DNA of 64,000 bases from Pollutiaquabacter aromativorans (GCA_049177215.1 CP185379.1:310001-374000), one strand, 5' to 3'; numbered from the stretch's first letter, positions 26,201-34,296 are shown. A program made the numbers and translations. Notes: generated from the letters alone by a model not told the origin.

Positions 26201-27512
26201 GGCTTGTTATGAGACTGCTTCCTTCAACGGTACGACTTGTCAGTGGGATGTAACCGGTACGCAACCGGCTATGCCGACCCTGGCTTGCTACGAAACGGCA
26301 TCGTTCAACACTACGACCTGTCAGTGGGACGTAACGGGCACCCAGCCGGCCATGCCGACCCTTGCTTGTTATGAGACCGCTTCGTTCAACGGTACTACTT
26401 GTCAGTGGGATGTAACGGGCACCCAGCCGGCCATGCCGACGCTTGCTTGTTACGAGACCGCTTCGTTCAACACTACTACTTGTCAGTGGGACGTAACGGG
26501 CACCCAGCCGGCGATGCCGACCCTGGCTTGTTACGAGACTGCTTCGTTCAACACTACTACTTGTCAGTGGGACGTAACGGGCACCCAGCCGGCTATGCCG
26601 ACCCTGGCTTGCTACGAGACCGCTTCGTTCAACACAACGACCTGTCAGTGGGACGTAACGGGTACGCAACCGGCTATGCCGACCCTGGCTTGTTATGAGA
26701 CCGCTTCGTTCAACACTACTACTTGTCAGTGGGACGTAACAGGCACCCAACCGGCCATGCCGACGCTTGCTTGTTACGAGACTGCTTCCTTCAACACTAC
26801 TACTTGTCAGTGGGATGTAACAGGCACCCAGCCGGCCATGCCGACGCTTGCCTGCTACGAAACGGCTTCGTTCAATACTACTACTTGTCAGTGGGATGTA
26901 ACGGGCACTCAACCTGCAGCTCCGACGGGCCTGGCTTGTTATGAGACTGCTTCGTTCAACGGTACGACCTGTCAGTGGGATGTAACAGGCACCCAGCCGG
27001 CCATGCCGACGCTTGCTTGCTACGAAACGGCTTCGTTCAACGCTACTACTTGTCAGTGGGACGTAACGGGCACCCAACCGGCCATGCCGACGCTTGCCTG
27101 CTACGAAACGGCTTCGTTCAACGGTACGACCTGTCAGTGGGACGTAACGGGCACCCAGCCGGCACAGCCGACCCTGGCTTGCTACGAGACGGCTTCGTTC
27201 AACGGTACGACCTGTCAGTGGGACGTAACGGGTACCCAGCCGGCCATGCCGACGCTTGCTTGTTATGAGACCGCTTCGTTCAACGGTACGACCTGTCAGT
27301 GGGATGTAACGGGCACGCAACCGGCCATGCCGACGCTTGCTTGCTATGAGACGGCTTCGTTCAACGGTACGACCTGTCAGTGGGATGTAACGGGCACCCA
27401 GCCGGCCATGCCGACGCTTGGCTTGTTACGAGACGGCTTCGTTCAACACTACGACCTGTCAGTGGGATGTAACGGGCACCCAGCCGGCCATGCCGACGCT
27501 GGCTTGTTATGA
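20253..27512 (+). CDS. giant T9SS surface protein, N-terminal part up to the frameshift (SprB-type repeats and 27-aa repeats)
   Basis: First 2,388 or so codons of one very large gene. The signal peptide is MSRFSLFLGVLLFSSLLS...SYAQ (start at 20253 or at the second ATG, 20286). Domain order: a lectin-like beta domain (to about nt 21010), an Ig-like unit (QWQVSTNGGSSW), four PKD-like units with YTWAVSQ/TYSWPAP phrases, a beta-sandwich module (22560-23070), 11 SprB-type repeats (about 23218-25453), and 22 full 27-aa repeats from 25629. An extra G at 27420/27421 shifts the frame in repeat 23; the last 31 codons are aberrant. Without repair the product has no sorting domain. The nearest known relative in layout is the gliding adhesin SprB; an adhesin role is inferred. 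Confidence 0.85.
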   Translation: MIHGYSTSGKTMSRFSLFLGVLLFSSLLSSESYAQVFSQDFNSSTTVSTYVNATTPSTGQFNAITAGSGSSVSASSNNLAFTRGSGACSFSRSTSFSPVPSAIVYKFDLRVSGTPSTNATTPATWRVGTGFGTGNSDENDNNTFARMSIDFRGTSNFRFNDVSNNATSSNYSVGTTYTITWVLNNSGSTRTYISPSGTSESVANNRIDFWVGTTRVWNDVNGEDTGDPLEDLKFYYGSSTGTITMDNINIQELVGVGTQPSNQSVCADPGTVSFTAASSPSGAAVQWQVSTNGGSSWSNISGATSATYSFTAVTGDNGNQYRAIFNGLVATNAATLTVNANPSAPTATPSGNTICGGQGAGVALSISPAISGTTYSWPAPTLSGVTGGTSASSQTSLNQILTNNNTVAGTAVYTISATTPAGCTSASTTVVTITVNPSPVATATPSSQAFCGSSATTNIDLTSSLPGTSYTWAVSQAGGVTGASACASGCGTNISQTLSNAGGTSGTATYTVTPTDGTCTGSTITVVVTLTPTPVGNASNLTPAVCSGTGAGVTLTSSVTGTTYAWAVSQSGVSGATPCASSCGTSINQTLTNGGTSNGTATYTVTPTANGCPGAPYDVVVTVKPIPAAIIAPSTESFCGSGTTGFALSSPVSGATFSWTASQSNATGASASSGATIAQLLTLNSGSPTGSVTYTVTPTANGCNGSTATATVSLLAAPSAVSASPSSTTICPGASVALAASGGLGSGSFVSGTGSSTSTALSNTSTLGPNPLQNYYGGSKQQMLWRASELTALGLTAGMQITSISINLGAANTSLALNSFRVKVQHTALTALTTSPVSTGWTTVYGPTNYTPNTGQNVFTFSSPFTWNGTSNLLVEMNFSNNSSPTTGTNAATFNTGIGFTATTLYRVDNQTPATLDGYTGTMTYSYTSRNNVTFGVNLPGTFTWSPAAGLNQTTGASVNASPSTSTTYTVTSTLGNGCTATASAAVNLDPAISGTFSSTDVLCFGQSTGSATVTPSGGDGSYTAYLWSNGQTTATATGLAAGTYSVTITDGLGCTGSASVTINQPVSAVAISVVEDAPILCNGGTTTVTVTASGGVGPYTGEGTFTVGAGTHNYTVADANGCQASTSITVSEPAALVASCVATDISCFGLTDGQVVVSSVGGTGSVSGTGTFGGLSAGTYNYTVTDANGCTSSCSATIAEPALLVASCSATDALCFGGNGSVAVSAVGGTTPYSGDGTFAVPAGTYNYTVTDARGCTSSCSATVGEPTQLVASCSATDAVCFGGNGSVDVTAVGGTGAIAGTGTFSVVAGTYNYTVTDANGCTASCSATVGEPAELVLTCTVINHVSCNGGNDGSFSVSATGGTGPYSGTGTFAGAVAGTNPITVTDANGCTANCTVVITEPAVLVASCTASDALCLGGNGSVTVSAVGGTTPYSGVGTFAVSAGTYNYTVTDVNGCTSSCSATVSEPTQLVASCSATDALCFGGNGSVAVSAVGGTTPYSGDGSFAVPAGTYNYTVTDANGCTASCSATVGEPAQLVASCSATDAVCFGGNGSVDVTAVGGTGAIAGTGTFSVVAGTYNYTVTDANGCTASCSATVGEPAELVLTCTVLNHVSCNGGNDGSFSVSATGGTGPYSGTGTYAGAVAGTNPITVTDANGCTANCTVVITEPAVLVASCTASDALCLGGNGSVTVAAVGGTTPYSGDGTFAVPAGTYNYTVTDANGCTASCSATVNDGPAPTYNSTTVSACISYTWSVNSQSYTASGSYTAQVGPCAFEVLDLTVTPQPPAPTGLACYETASFNTTTCSWDITGTQPVMPTLACYETASFNTSTCQWDVTGTQPAMPTLACYETASFNTTTCQWDVTGTQPAMPTLACYETASFNTTTCQWDVTGTQPAMPTLACYETASFNGTTCQWDVTGTQPAMPTLACYETASFNTTTCQWDVTGTQPAMPTLACYETASFNTTTCQWDVTGTQPAAPTGLACYETASFNGTTCQWDVTGTQPAMPTLACYETASFNTTTCQWDVTGTQPAMPTLACYETASFNGTTCQWDVTGTQPAMPTLACYETASFNTTTCQWDVTGTQPAMPTLACYETASFNTTTCQWDVTGTQPAMPTLACYETASFNTTTCQWDVTGTQPAMPTLACYETASFNTTTCQWDVTGTQPAMPTLACYETASFNTTTCQWDVTGTQPAMPTLACYETASFNTTTCQWDVTGTQPAAPTGLACYETASFNGTTCQWDVTGTQPAMPTLACYETASFNATTCQWDVTGTQPAMPTLACYETASFNGTTCQWDVTGTQPAQPTLACYETASFNGTTCQWDVTGTQPAMPTLACYETASFNGTTCQWDVTGTQPAMPTLACYETASFNGTTCQWDVTGTQPAMPTLGLLRDGFVQHYDLSVGCNGHPAGHADAGLL
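23218..25453 (+). repeat. 11 tandem SprB-type repeats including an 801-bp internal duplication
   Basis: Each unit is 66-75 residues, with a CFGGNGSVAVSAVGGTTPYSG-like opening and closing TYNYTVTDANGCTASCSA. Repeats 4-7 and 8-11 are near-copies of each other at an offset of exactly 801 bp (267 codons), so a four-repeat block duplicated recently. Confidence 0.85.
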
Positions 27513-29424
27513 GACTGCTTCGTTCAACGGTACTACATGTCAGTGGGATGTAACGGGCACCCAGCCTGCACAGCCGACCCTGGCTTGCTACGAAACGGCT
27601 TCGTTCAACACTACGACCTGTCAGTGGGACGTAACAGGCACCCAGCCGGCTATGCCGACGCTTGCCTGCTACGAGACGGCTTCGTTCAACACTACTACTT
27701 GTCAGTGGGACGTAACGGGTACTCAGCCTGCACAGCCGACCTTGGCTTGCTACGAGACGGCTTCGTTCAACACTACTACTTGTCAGTGGGACGTAACGGG
27801 TACTCAGCCTGCACAGCCGACCTTGGCTTGCTACGAGACGGCTTCGTTCAACGGTATGACCTGTCAGTGGGACGTAACGGGCACCCAGCCTGCACAGCCG
27901 ACTCTGGCTTGCTACGAAACGGCCTCGTTCAACACCACGACCTGTTCTTGGGATGTAACGGGCACCCAGCCGGCCATGCCGACTTTGGCTTGCTACGAGA
28001 CTGCTTCGTTCAATACCACGACTTGTCAGTGGGACGTAACGGGCACCCAGCCGGCCATGCCGACGCTTGCTTGTTATGAGACCGCTTCGTTCAACACCAC
28101 GACCTGTTCTTGGGACGTAACAGGCACTCAGCCTGCACAGCCGACTCTGGCTTGTTATGAGACTGCTTCGTTCAACGGTACTACTTGTCAGTGGGATGTA
28201 ACGGGCACCCAGCCGGTCATGCCGACGCTTGCCTGCTACGAAACGGCTTCGTTCAACGGTACGACCTGTCAATGGGACGTAACGGGTACCCAGCCGGCTA
28301 TGCCGACCTTGGCTTGCTACGAGACTGCTTCGTTCAACGGTACGACCTGTCAGTGGGATGTAACTGGTACGCAACCGGCCATGCCGACGCTTGCTTGTTA
28401 CGAGACGGCTTCGTTCAACGGTACGACCTGTCAGTGGGATGTAACCGGTACGCAACCGGCTATGCCGACGCTTGCTTGTTATGAGACCGCTTCGTTCAAC
28501 GGTACGACCTGTCAGTGGGACGTAACAGGCACCCAACCGGCCATGCCGACGCTTGCTTGTTATGAGACTGCATCGTTCAACGGTACTACATGTCAGTGGG
28601 ATGTAACGGGCACCCAGCCGGCACAGCCGACGCTTGCCTGCTACGAGACCGCTTCATTCAACGGTACGACCTGTCAGTGGGATGTAACCGGTACGCAACC
28701 GGCTATGCCGACGCTTGCTTGTTATGAGACCGCTTCGTTCAACGGTACGACCTGTCAGTGGGACGTTACAGGCACCCAGCCGGCTATGCCGACGCTTGCT
28801 TGTTACGAGACCGCTTCGTTCAACACTACTACTTGTCAGTGGGACGTAACGGGAACCCAGCCGGCCATGCCGACGCTGGCTTGTTATGAGACCGCTTCGT
28901 TCAACACCACCACCTGTTCTTGGGACGTAACGGGCACCCAGCCGGCCATGCCGACCCTGGCTTGCTACGAGACTGCTTCGTTCAACACCACGACCTGTCA
29001 GTGGGACGTAACGGGCACCCAGCCGGCCATGCCGACGCTTGCTTGTTACGAGACCGCTTCGTTCAACACCACCACCTGTTCTTGGGACGTAACGGGCACC
29101 CAGCCGGCCATGCCGACCCTGGCTTGCTACGAGACTGCTTCGTTCAACACTACTACTTGTCAGTGGGACGTAACGGGAACTCAACCCGCTATGCCGACGC
29201 TTGCTTGTTATGAGACCGCTTCATTCAATGGTACGACTTGTCAGTGGGACGTAACGGGCACCCAGCCGGCTATGCCGACGCTTGCTTGCTACGAAACTGC
29301 TTCGTTCAACGGTACGACCTGTCAGTGGGACGTAACAGGCACCCAGCCGGCCATGCCGACGCTTGCCTGCTACGAAACTGCTTCATTCAACACCACGACT
29401 TGTCAGTGGGACGTAACGGGAACT
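25629..29424 (+). repeat. 47 tandem copies of an 81-bp / 27-residue unit
   Basis: Units start LACYETASFN, then N-G-T-T or N-T-T-T, CQWDVTGTQP and PAMPT or PAQPT. Counting by eye gives 22 copies before the frameshift, 25 after it, the last one cut short. Two copies (7 and 16) carry an extra Gly codon, nine units apart. Each unit has two cysteines 11 residues apart. Most differences between units are synonymous third-position changes. Confidence 0.93.
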
Positions 29425-31518
29425 CCGTTGGTGGCTACTTGTGTTGCTACCGATGTTTCCTGCCCTGACGATAATACTGGATCAATCACGGTTTCTGCAA
29501 CTGGTGGTGATGGCGCTTATTCCGGCATCGGCACCTTCGGTGGCCTGACGGTTGGTACATACTCCTATACCGTCACCGACGGAAATGGTTGTACGGCCTC
29601 CTGCAGCGCAACTGTCGGTTCTACCAACAGCAACTCTGTAGCTCCGACGGCTGCCAATACTTCCAGCGCTTCGATCTGCCTCGGTAACAGCGTAACCTTA
29701 TCGGTTACCGGAGGAAGTCTTGGAACCGGCGCCTCCTGGGTATGGTATGAGGGTGGTTGTGGAACCGGTAGCCCGATTGGCACTGGTGCTTCCATCACGA
29801 TTACTCCGGGTAGCTTTGGCTTGATCTCTTACTTCGTCCGTGCCGAAGGCGCTTGCAACACGACCGCTTGCGTTTCTGTGGACGTTGACGTGGTCAGCCC
29901 GTCGCAGTTGCCTACGGTCAGTATCCTCAGCGGGCCCGATGCTGCTTGTATCGGTAACACCGCTGTAGTAACGGCTACGACGGTTCCGGGTGCGACCGGT
30001 TACAACTGGACGGTAGGCCCGGGTGTGTTGATCAACGGTCAACCTTCCCCGTACACCTCTACGTCGACTTCCGTGACCCTGACCTTTACCGCATTGCCCT
30101 CTGGAGGTAACTCCGGATGGAACATCTGTGTACAGGCTACCAACGGTTGCGGTGTGTCTCCGAACATCAAGTGCCTCTGGATCCGTGCCACACTGTCTGT
30201 TCCAGGTGCCATCAGCGGCAGCCTGACGGCTTGTCCGAACACCAGCGGTACCTATACGATTGCACCGATGGCCGGCGCAGTCTCCTACGTATGGACGTCT
30301 TCCAGTCCGAGCGTATCGGTATCCGGCACCGGCACTTCCGCTACTGTTAACTTCGGTCCTGGATTTACGGGTGGTAACATCTGCGTTGCAGGTGTCACTT
30401 CCTGTGGTTATGTCGGACCTACGCGTTGCATCAACCTTTCTGTGGCTCCTGGAATCCCGGGAACCATTTCGGGCCCTGCATCGATCTGTCCGGGTAGTTC
30501 TTCTACCTATGTCATTGGGCCTGTTCCGGGTGCAGTATCTTACTTGTGGAGCACGACCGGATCCGGAATCTCCGTATCAGGTTCGGGTACTTCGGCCACG
30601 GTATCGACGACCAGCGGATTCACATCCGGTTCGGTATGTGTGATTGCCGTGGGTGTTTGCGGAAGCCCTGTTTCCAACTCGCCTCAGCGTTGTAAATCGA
30701 TTGTATCCGGTAAGCTGAATACTCCGGGTAACATCACGGGTGATCCGCGTACCGGTGTCTGCGGCCAGACCTACACGTATTCGATCCCGGCGCTTGCAAG
30801 CGCTACCAGCTACACCTGGACCTTGCCTGCAGGTGCGACCGGCTCATCCAGCACGAATTCCATCACTGTGACCTTCAGCGGAAGCTTTACTTCCGGACAG
30901 ATCTGTGTCTATGGAAACAACGCCTGCGGTGCAGGATTCCAGCGCTGCGTGACCGTCACGGGCAACCCGGCCAACCCGACCGGATTGACCACCACATCGA
31001 ATACCCCGTGCATCGGCACCGATATTCTGGTGAGCTGGAATGCCGCTCCCGGAGCTACCTCGTATGATGTACTGGTACCGGTCGGTTCGACTGTCCTGAC
31101 CGGAACCCCGACCACGAATACCTTCGCCGTCATCAACGTCGGTTCTACCGGAGGTGTTGTCGGTATCCGTGCTCGCAGCAGCTGCGGTAACTCCGGAACC
31201 GCCACCCTGGCAATCGCTCCTGTCGCTTGCCGTGCATCCGGAAGCCTGGCGAATGATGCCGTAGCTACGCGCCTCGAGCTGTTCCCGAATCCTGCGAAGG
31301 ACCGTGCACAGATCCGATTCGAAGCGCCTGCGCACGAAAATGTGACGCTCGAAGCCTACGATGCGGCCGGACGACGTGTGAAAGGATTCAGTTTCACTGC
31401 CGAACAAGGTCTTAACCTTCGGGAATTGGATCTGGCAGGCATGACCCCGGGTATGTACTTCTTCGTGATCAATGGAAATGAACTGGGAATGACCCGATTC
31501 ACCTTGATAGTGGAGTAA
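27418..31518 (+). CDS. giant T9SS surface protein, C-terminal part after the frameshift
   Basis: Continuation of the gene at 20253 in the next frame. It begins in repeat 23 with TTG, the shifted Leu codon, and there is no promoter or real start there, so I read it as the same gene. It holds 25 copies of the 27-aa repeat, a twelfth SprB-type repeat (29425-29630, SCPDDNTGSITVSATGGDG), five or six PKD-like or Ig-like units of about 85 residues (phrases ATGYNWTVGPG, AVSYVWTSSS, ATSYTWTLPAG, each with a closing C-containing strand), a fibronectin-like segment (SYDVLVPVGS) and a type A T9SS sorting domain (LELFPNPAKDRAQIRF to the end). Removing one G gives a protein of about 3,754 aa. A strong terminator follows. 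Confidence 0.85.
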   Translation: MACYETASFNTTTCQWDVTGTQPAMPTLACYETASFNGTTCQWDVTGTQPAQPTLACYETASFNTTTCQWDVTGTQPAMPTLACYETASFNTTTCQWDVTGTQPAQPTLACYETASFNTTTCQWDVTGTQPAQPTLACYETASFNGMTCQWDVTGTQPAQPTLACYETASFNTTTCSWDVTGTQPAMPTLACYETASFNTTTCQWDVTGTQPAMPTLACYETASFNTTTCSWDVTGTQPAQPTLACYETASFNGTTCQWDVTGTQPVMPTLACYETASFNGTTCQWDVTGTQPAMPTLACYETASFNGTTCQWDVTGTQPAMPTLACYETASFNGTTCQWDVTGTQPAMPTLACYETASFNGTTCQWDVTGTQPAMPTLACYETASFNGTTCQWDVTGTQPAQPTLACYETASFNGTTCQWDVTGTQPAMPTLACYETASFNGTTCQWDVTGTQPAMPTLACYETASFNTTTCQWDVTGTQPAMPTLACYETASFNTTTCSWDVTGTQPAMPTLACYETASFNTTTCQWDVTGTQPAMPTLACYETASFNTTTCSWDVTGTQPAMPTLACYETASFNTTTCQWDVTGTQPAMPTLACYETASFNGTTCQWDVTGTQPAMPTLACYETASFNGTTCQWDVTGTQPAMPTLACYETASFNTTTCQWDVTGTPLVATCVATDVSCPDDNTGSITVSATGGDGAYSGIGTFGGLTVGTYSYTVTDGNGCTASCSATVGSTNSNSVAPTAANTSSASICLGNSVTLSVTGGSLGTGASWVWYEGGCGTGSPIGTGASITITPGSFGLISYFVRAEGACNTTACVSVDVDVVSPSQLPTVSILSGPDAACIGNTAVVTATTVPGATGYNWTVGPGVLINGQPSPYTSTSTSVTLTFTALPSGGNSGWNICVQATNGCGVSPNIKCLWIRATLSVPGAISGSLTACPNTSGTYTIAPMAGAVSYVWTSSSPSVSVSGTGTSATVNFGPGFTGGNICVAGVTSCGYVGPTRCINLSVAPGIPGTISGPASICPGSSSTYVIGPVPGAVSYLWSTTGSGISVSGSGTSATVSTTSGFTSGSVCVIAVGVCGSPVSNSPQRCKSIVSGKLNTPGNITGDPRTGVCGQTYTYSIPALASATSYTWTLPAGATGSSSTNSITVTFSGSFTSGQICVYGNNACGAGFQRCVTVTGNPANPTGLTTTSNTPCIGTDILVSWNAAPGATSYDVLVPVGSTVLTGTPTTNTFAVINVGSTGGVVGIRARSSCGNSGTATLAIAPVACRASGSLANDAVATRLELFPNPAKDRAQIRFEAPAHENVTLEAYDAAGRRVKGFSFTAEQGLNLRELDLAGMTPGMYFFVINGNELGMTRFTLIVE

Positions 31519-31536
31519 TTGGAAAACTGCGAACCA

Positions 31537-31579
31537 GAGACGCAGCCTTGTCGAAAGATGGGGCTGCGTCTCGCTTTTT
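31537..31579 (+). terminator. intrinsic terminator of the giant surface-protein gene
   Basis: An 11-bp perfect stem (31537-31547 with 31562-31572), 14-nt loop, followed by GCTTTTT. It begins 18 nt after the stop. Confidence 0.85.
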
Positions 31580-31790
31580 GGGACGTTTTCGATGTTTTTT
31601 TTCTTGTCTTGCGGACGCGGTAAGCAAAGCAGATGAAACAATTCCGGCCTTTTTCAGTAAACAATCGGGATAAAATGTCGGCATTCGGAAGCAATTGATG
31701 TTTCCTGAGTATTGGACGATTGATTAGTTAACAGGTCGGCTTGCAAACGCGGGGAATCTCCTCGTTTGGAAGCAGTCCGAATATCCTTCA

Positions 31791-33794
31791 ATGATGCAAT
31801 CGCAGCAGCCCATACCGGAACTGCAACAGGAACAGGAAGAACAGGGCATTGACCTTCGTTATTTCTTTTTCAATTATGTCCTGCGGTATTGGTACTTGTA
31901 TATCATCAGCCTTGCCCTGGCCCTGATCGTAGCGTACTATTATACCTGGTACGTGACGCCGATCTATCGTGCTTCCGCAACGGTCATGGTCAAGCAGCCG
32001 AAGAGTTCAACCGATGCGGCGGACATCCTGAAGCAGCTTGACGATTTTACGACCGATCGTAACATCCAGAATGAGATCGAAGTGTTGCGTTCCCGCGGTC
32101 TGATCATGAAGACCGTGAAGGATCTCAATTTCGATATCAGCTATTACCTGAAGGGATTCGTCAAGACCTCTGAGCGATACAATGACGCCCCCTTCCGGTT
32201 CAGGCCGGATACGTTGAATTATTTCGCCTATTCGACACCGGTACACATCCGCATCCTCAATGATGCCAAGTTCGAATTCGGATATTTCGATCCCCGGGAG
32301 GAGAAGGAGATAACCGGGACGTATCGCTTCGGAGAGAAGATCACCAACCGGATCGGAGTCTTCTCGCTGGAGAAGATGGACTTCTTCAACAACACGGCGT
32401 TCAACAATCCCAAGTTCGAGAAGCGCAATTACATCTTGCGTTTCAATAATCCCGAACGCCTGGTCGATCAGTATCAATCCGCGTTGGAAGTCGCCATTCC
32501 CAATAAACAATCATCGATCCTGCGCTTGTCGTTGGAGAATGCCGTACCGGATAAGGCCGTAGATTTTCTCGGCAAGCTGATCGAGGTTTGGTTGCAATCG
32601 AATATTGAGGATAAGAACGAGCTCGCGCGCAATTCACTGAACTTTATCGATGAACAACTCGCGATCATCACACGCGACCTGAATGAAGTGGAAGGAGAGT
32701 ACGAGAAATTCCGCTCGGAAAAGGGTATCACCGACGTACAGACCGAAGCCCAGTCGTACCTGGAGAGCGCAAAATATTACGACTCGCGAATTTCAGAAAT
32801 AGACCTCAAACTGAGCTTTCTGAATTATCTCGAGAATTACGTCCGTCAGGAAAAGGACCTGAAGGGGCTTTCTCCCGCAAGTATCGGAATCGATGATGCC
32901 TTGCTGCTCAAACTGATCACGCAGCTCAACGACCTGGAAAACCAGCGTAGCCTGCTCAGCACCAGCGCGACTTCCGACAACCCCCGGATGATCGAGTTGA
33001 ACCTGGCAATCCAGAATACCAAGACGGACCTGCTCGAGAATATCAAAAGCATCCGGGCGGGCCTGAAAGCTTCGCAATCCGAGGCGACGACCCAGTTGAG
33101 CAGGGTGGAAGGGAAGATCCGGTTGCTTCCCGGCTCGCAGCGCGTAATCGTAAACATCGAGCGTCAGCGCGATGTCAAAGCGGCCTTATACACGTATCTC
33201 ATGCAGAAACGTGCGGAAACGGCCATCATCCTGGCATCTACCATTTCGGATAATAAACTGATCGATCGTCCGTCGGCAGGACTTACTCCCGTGCGTCCGG
33301 TCAAAATGCAGATCTACGCGATCGCCATTCTCCTGGGCTTGTTACTGCCGGTAGCCTTTACCTACCTCCGCGATGCGCTAAACGACAAGATCCAGGACCG
33401 TGTGTCGCTGGAGCGCTCCACATCCATCCCGATGTTGGGGATAGTCGGATTGAGCGACATCACCACGGAAATGATCGTTCGCGAGAAGCCCAAGGGATAC
33501 ATCGCGGAAGCCTTTCGTTCCATTCGGACAAACCTTCAGTATTTCAATCCCGATCGAAAGAAGTGTTTTACGGTCCTCGTGACCTCTTCCATTCCGGCGG
33601 AAGGGAAGAGCTTTTGCGCACTCAACCTTGCCACCATCATTGCAATGTCGGGAAAGCGCACCATCCTGGTAGGTATGGACCTGCGCAAGCCCAAGTCGCC
33701 GGAGCGGATGGAGCTCAACAGTAACGTCGGGGTGAGCAATTTCCTGATCGGCGCTGTGGAATTGAAGGAGGTGATCCAGAAAGTCGAGCGTTGA
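31791..33794 (+). CDS. second Wzz/BY-kinase, N-terminal part up to a frameshift
   Basis: Paralogue of the BY-kinase at 5646, heading the polysaccharide locus. It has two TM segments (about residues 34-53 and 506-526) bounding a periplasmic coiled-coil region, then the start of the kinase with Walker A (IPAEGKS, Lys606) and Walker A' (VGMDLRKPKSP). The frame breaks after VIQKV: the reading ends ER-stop, whereas deleting G33786 gives VIQKVSVENLDIVLSGP, which matches VIHKTSVDGLEIIPSGP of the other copy residue by residue. The repaired protein would be 819 aa. As written, this product lacks Walker B and the tyrosine tail and could not be an active kinase by itself. Confidence 0.88.
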   Translation: MMQSQQPIPELQQEQEEQGIDLRYFFFNYVLRYWYLYIISLALALIVAYYYTWYVTPIYRASATVMVKQPKSSTDAADILKQLDDFTTDRNIQNEIEVLRSRGLIMKTVKDLNFDISYYLKGFVKTSERYNDAPFRFRPDTLNYFAYSTPVHIRILNDAKFEFGYFDPREEKEITGTYRFGEKITNRIGVFSLEKMDFFNNTAFNNPKFEKRNYILRFNNPERLVDQYQSALEVAIPNKQSSILRLSLENAVPDKAVDFLGKLIEVWLQSNIEDKNELARNSLNFIDEQLAIITRDLNEVEGEYEKFRSEKGITDVQTEAQSYLESAKYYDSRISEIDLKLSFLNYLENYVRQEKDLKGLSPASIGIDDALLLKLITQLNDLENQRSLLSTSATSDNPRMIELNLAIQNTKTDLLENIKSIRAGLKASQSEATTQLSRVEGKIRLLPGSQRVIVNIERQRDVKAALYTYLMQKRAETAIILASTISDNKLIDRPSAGLTPVRPVKMQIYAIAILLGLLLPVAFTYLRDALNDKIQDRVSLERSTSIPMLGIVGLSDITTEMIVREKPKGYIAEAFRSIRTNLQYFNPDRKKCFTVLVTSSIPAEGKSFCALNLATIIAMSGKRTILVGMDLRKPKSPERMELNSNVGVSNFLIGAVELKEVIQKVER

Positions 33795-33807
33795 AAATCT
33801 GGACATC

Positions 33808-34251
33808 GTGCTTTCAGGTCCCAAGCCACCCAATCCCTCCGAATTGCTGATGAGCGACCGGATGGATGTGCTGTTCGATTTCCTCGAAGCGAATTACGAT
33901 TATGTCGTGGTGGATAGTCCGCCGATCGGTTTGTTGACGGATGCCATGCTGCTTTCTCAGCGTGCGATGGCCACCATCTATGTCGTTCGACAGAACACTA
34001 CCCGCAAGCATCACCTGGAGGTGATCAATAAACTGTACAAGGACGGCCGGATCCGGAACCTCAGTATCATCCTCAATGCCGTGAAAGCAGGAAGCCTGCC
34101 CTATGGCTATGGTTATGGCTACGGTTATGGTTACGGTTATGGCTATGGCTATGGCAGTGGCTACGGTTATATGGATGAAGATGACCAGCCGAAGAAGAGA
34201 CGTTTCCTCCGGAAGAAGGAGAAGAAGAACCCCGACGAGTCGGCATCCTGA
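33808..34251 (+). CDS. second Wzz/BY-kinase, C-terminal part with Walker B and Tyr tail
   Basis: The 3' fragment of the gene at 31791. In the repaired reading it begins at about 33787 (SVENLDIVLSGPKPPNPSELL); the first available start codon in this frame is at 33808. It carries the Walker B region (YVVVDSPPIGLLTDAML) and a Gly-Tyr tail with 11 tyrosines (34102-34170), then acidic and basic residues. The tail is the expected autophosphorylation cluster. As a separate protein of 147 aa it would lack the nucleotide-binding P-loop. The tail DNA is a hexanucleotide array, GGYTAY repeated, prone to length change. Confidence 0.8.
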   Translation: MLSGPKPPNPSELLMSDRMDVLFDFLEANYDYVVVDSPPIGLLTDAMLLSQRAMATIYVVRQNTTRKHHLEVINKLYKDGRIRNLSIILNAVKAGSLPYGYGYGYGYGYGYGYGYGSGYGYMDEDDQPKKRRFLRKKEKKNPDESAS

Positions 34252-34296
34252 TCGGTTTGCCCACTCTCCCGAATAATTCGTTGCCTGCGTTTCGAG

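Noticed and set aside
25035..27320. 761-codon open frame on the reverse strand across the repeat array (and a similar one at 27361-28536)
   Set aside because: It is open only because the 81-bp unit happens to lack stops in that frame; composition is Arg/Ser-rich, there is no signal or start context, and the forward frame carries the T9SS protein.
25629..29424. CRISPR array
   Set aside because: Repeats are contiguous without spacers, 81 bp long and in one coding frame, so they are protein repeats.
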